The position numbers and the translations under genes are program-made. This document shows, in pieces, positions 60,901-64,000 of a stretch of 64,000 nt of DNA (its first letter is position 1; every line of letters begins with the position of its first letter). Source of the stretch: Ilex aquifolium (Eukaryota > Streptophyta > Magnoliopsida > Aquifoliales > Aquifoliaceae); the NCBI GenBank assembly GCA_951799425.1, contig OX637395.1, forward strand, positions 1,570,501 through 1,634,500, written 5' to 3'. The notes beneath the pieces were generated by a model. It made no database searches, was not told the DNA's origin, and saw nothing but the letters and a program-made list of their open reading frames with translations.

Positions 60901-63696
60901 GCAGACCTTTGTAAATACTTCCATAGCCTCCCTCACCAATCTTCAAAGATGGATCAAAATTGCGAGTTGCTTCTTCAATTTCCGAGAAAGAGAACTCTGA
61001 AAAGAAATGAGGCATATGTGTACTGGAGGATGCCTCTGCTTGTTTTTTCCTTAGCTCCTCAGCTTCTCTCAGTGCATCGTCACGCTCTAACTTCAACTCA
61101 TCTTGTTCATTCTTGTACTTCCGCAACAGTTCAACGGCAGAAAATATTTTCTGTTCCAACTCCTGCACCATCCGATCAGAATTTGCAATTTGGATCTCCA
61201 GAGATTCTTTTTGTTCCAAGGCTCCCCGGAGTTCTTCCCTGACTGCATCTAGCTGATGCTTCATCGTTTCATTTTCTTCCTTACCTCTTCCTAGTGCTTC
61301 CTCAATTTCTTTCCTGCGTCTCAGTTCCTTAGTATACAGAGTTTCGGACGCTTTAGCCTGTAAAATTGATGGCCATGATTTTAATTTTCCAAAAAGACCA
61401 TTGAAGTTTTCGGTTTTCTGACCTAGAGTGTAGATTTCATAGACTTGTTCTAAGGATAATGTCTACCCACTTGTGTGGTTCAATAGATTATAAAACCAGA
61501 TGACATTATTTTGTGGTTGGAAACATCATAGATAAGAAAACATCAAGTTTTCTACATTGTGTACCACATCTGAGAAAAACTCACCACCACAAAGAAAAGA
61601 AATGAGTGCATAATGACTAGAAGGTTACCCTATGTATAGCCTCAATGGCATCTTTTTCGGATTTCCTACGCCTGATTGACTCTTCATATGCCTCTCGCTG
61701 GGAATTTTCTGCCTCCACCACAAACTTTTCTAGCCGATGGGAGAGTTCATCGTGCATAGTACCTTGCTGCCAAAGTTCATGAACCATAGGCTAAATTACC
61801 AAACAAATTAAATTTCAAAGGCCTTGAATAACTGACTTAACTCATTTCATTCAATCAAGAAATGGGTATTAGATGACTATTATAAAGCTCAAGGTAAGTT
61901 CTAAACAGAGTAATTCAGTTAGTGGACTTGATCTATGCATCTGCATTGGCATAACGACAATGTTGCACTACCTGTACAGAGGGAGGAGACAAATGATGAT
62001 GATCCAAGTCAGGATGTCCATGTAACTCTAACCCATTTTCACTTCCTTCAGTCCTTGCATATGAGATAGAAGCCGAATCATAAACCACTTCACTAGAAGA
62101 ACTAGTTGAAAAACATGAACCCACTGAAGGACTTCTCCTTGATATCCCATCCCATTCTTCTAAGTTCCCTTCTGCAGTTAACCTGCTGCGAGGTGTTAAC
62201 CCTTCAGTGTAACATGGAGCGGAGAATGCAGGAAGTTTCATTCCGTGATTATCAGACATTACTCTACGATAGCCTGGAGCTGAACCATTGAGCCTTAATT
62301 GATCATTCTGCCCTTCTGATACAGAGAATGATCTTAAGGAAATGATTGGAGTTGCAGCAAGTGAAAGACCTGCACCCTCTACATTGACTCCATCTGATTT
62401 ACCTTCCCTATGTTGATATGGGCAGTCCATTAGAAGTCAAACTAGATAGAATTCAAGAATCATGAAATAATTACCAGAGAGAAATAGTAGCAGTTAGAAC
62501 ACATGAGCATACCATTTCTTTTTTATAACTGATTGAGAATGTTGTGACCATAAGAACGTGCACCATAAATTTGTTAAGGAAGCTAAGATTTTTCCTTCGA
62601 ATATTTTTCCCATAACAGAAATTTGTTGACGACTTGACGTCAACACTTAAGAATCAAAGTTTCAAGCATACCTCGTGTAAATGAGGTGGCCTTTGCAGAT
62701 AAACCAAATGTGACAGAAAACAGGAGCTTGTAGGCGCACGTAGATGGCTTTTTTGGACTTAGGCTCTGTCATTTTTCTGCCATGTTAATGTAGAAGAACA
62801 AGCACTCATTAGAAACCGAATATGTTTTATCCCATATTACGTTTAACAATACATGGAGGACTGCCAAAGGTTCAAGGAAACAGAGCCTATGAAGTCATAT
62901 ATTTAGCACCTATCATTCTGTGCAGACAATGTAGAAACCATGTTTACAATATCAATGCTTACAAAGTGTGTGCACAATAGTCATCAGAGGCAAACATTGA
63001 ATGCAGATTATCATACCATTTAATGGATATAGAGGAGGAGGAGGAGAAAAAGGAGGTCCTAAACGAAATGGATCAACTTCGTTGATAAAAAGAACATTAA
63101 ACACCTACAATTTAGCGAAGCATATACATGAAGACGGAACAATTTGGCCTAAAAGCTGCCCAAATAAGGGACATAAAACAATTTCTTTACATTTATTTTC
63201 ACTCAATTACATTCTATTTTCAGATCAAAAGCGTGTTGCATTCTATTTAATTTTTTTTGGAAGTTATTATGTTCATATTCCTAGAGGTCCAATCACTGGT
63301 CTCCTGGATTAAAATTGTAGGAGATGGCTTGTAAGGTGAAAGCGAGGAGTGAGGAACAGACTCTAGTCTCTCTCAGTTTCAATTTCGATAGATTTAATTC
63401 CCATGACTAAAAATTGACACCATACTAGAAGAATCACCCAGAGGACTCTTCAGGTTAACTCATAATTGCTCTGTTGCCTTAACAAACCTGAAGCAGGTGA
63501 CGCATGTAAAACTACTGATCATAGAGATGATGGCTATCAAAGTCACGAAATATTTCTATGGTTCTTACTTTTACCTTGAATAGAGTCTGTCTAACGCTGC
63601 TCCCATGACAAGCTTCCTGATACCATGCTGAGATATGAGTTCCACAATGCCTTTCTCAATAGAATCTAGTTCAATGTACAGTTTCTCTGCACGCAC
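57993..63696 (-). CDS. PUB33-like: U-box domain protein kinase, PUB32/PUB33 type (5' end outside the window)
   Basis: Predicted E3 ubiquitin ligase fused to a kinase. Seven coding exons in transcript order: 63696-63575, 62776-62672, 62407-61972, 61766-61629, 61357-60827, 59694-58933, 58175-57993 (758 residues, phases consistent). The order is the end of a USP-like domain ([36 protein letters not shown]), a serine-rich linker, a long coiled coil, the kinase, then the U-box. The kinase has glycine loop [15 protein letters not shown] lysine, HGDLKPAN in place of HRD (non-RD), DFG, and a DPE variant of the APE motif. The U-box is [19 protein letters not shown] ... ALRGWLDSG ... [15 protein letters not shown], with the usual TGA end. 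The N-terminus and start codon lie beyond base 64000. PUB33 (At2g45910) and PUB32 are the nearest known relatives. Confidence 0.93.
60067..60086. repeat. Perfect short hairpin in an intron of the U-box kinase gene
   Basis: GCACCTGC-CTTC-GCAGGTGC: an 8-base perfect stem with a 4-base loop, inside the intron between the two kinase exons. A poly-A stretch follows at about 60121. It may be the end of a small mobile element; no second boundary was found. Confidence 0.6.
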
Positions 63697-64000
63697 CTAT
63701 AATAAGAAGTCACAAATGACAGATAAGAATTGAGGTTAGCCAGTGTGCTGGTTCTATATGCCAAAAGAAACTCCCAAAAATTAAAGTCATTAACTGAAAA
63801 AACAGCAGTGTGGAGCTACTTGAAAATATAAACTTTAAGCTTCAAAGGGTAAGTTTGACAACCTTTATAAGATGATATTATGTTAAACTTTAGTTTTCTG
63901 CTTATCCATGTAATTGGTCCATTCTATGCTTATCCACAGTGTCACTCATTTCCTAACCTAGTTTTCCGCAAAGTTAAGAACAATTTGTGATGTGATACCA
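63697..64000 (-). other. Intron of the U-box kinase gene at the window edge
   Basis: Upstream of the acceptor at 63697. No coding exon is recognised here, so the preceding exon should lie to the right of the window. Confidence 0.6.

Noticed and set aside
1-64000. CRISPR arrays, bacterial operons or organelle DNA
   Set aside because: No regularly spaced repeats of that kind, no ribosome-binding-site gene strings and no plastid or mitochondrial genes; genes have spliceosomal introns.

Overview
The window is nuclear DNA from a flowering plant, almost certainly a eudicot. It has plant-type split genes with AT-rich introns, plant-specific families (CYP86A, land-plant GPAT with a HAD domain, PHT4, U-box kinase), and a dense mix of plant transposons. 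No rRNA, tRNA, CRISPR array or bacterial feature was seen. The species cannot be named from the sequence alone.

From left to right: the last two coding exons of ORC5 (+ strand, cut by the left edge); a 3.7-kb spacer; an intronless CYP86A fatty-acid omega-hydroxylase gene (4183-5877, +); an 11-exon PHT4;4-type plastid transporter (7596-15754, -), one intron of which has a GC donor; 11 kb of transposons (a Tip100-like hAT shell holding a Mutator-like element, an older LTR-like piece, and a very young Ty3/gypsy element at 20663-26052 with LTRs differing at one base); a two-exon GPAT4/8-type cutin acyltransferase (27487-31159, -); about 19 kb without an ordinary gene, filled with MITEs, a TRIM-like element, a second copy of the Mutator-like family, a minisatellite foldback, a Helitron-like segment with a broken DEAD-box helicase piece, and a nested hAT element; then a SKP1-like ASK20/21 gene (about 51654-57103, +) facing a U-box kinase gene of the PUB32/33 type (57993-63696, -), which runs off the right edge.

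Two old gene neighbourhoods can be recognised. CYP86A, PHT4;4 and GPAT4/8 lie in the same order as in Arabidopsis (CYP86A2 At4g00360, PHT4;4 At4g00370, GPAT8 At4g00400; duplicate pair CYP86A4 At1g01600 and GPAT4 At1g01610). CYP86A and GPAT act one after the other in cutin synthesis: omega-hydroxylation of the acyl chain, then transfer to glycerol-3-phosphate and removal of the phosphate. The SKP1-like/U-box-kinase pair matches Arabidopsis ASK20 (At2g45950) and PUB33 (At2g45910).

Exon borders were read by eye from splice sites, reading-frame continuity and recalled family sequences, so they are models. Transposon ends with perfect target-site duplications (Ty3 5 bp; three Mutator-like elements 9 bp; one hAT 8 bp) are the firmest non-gene calls.
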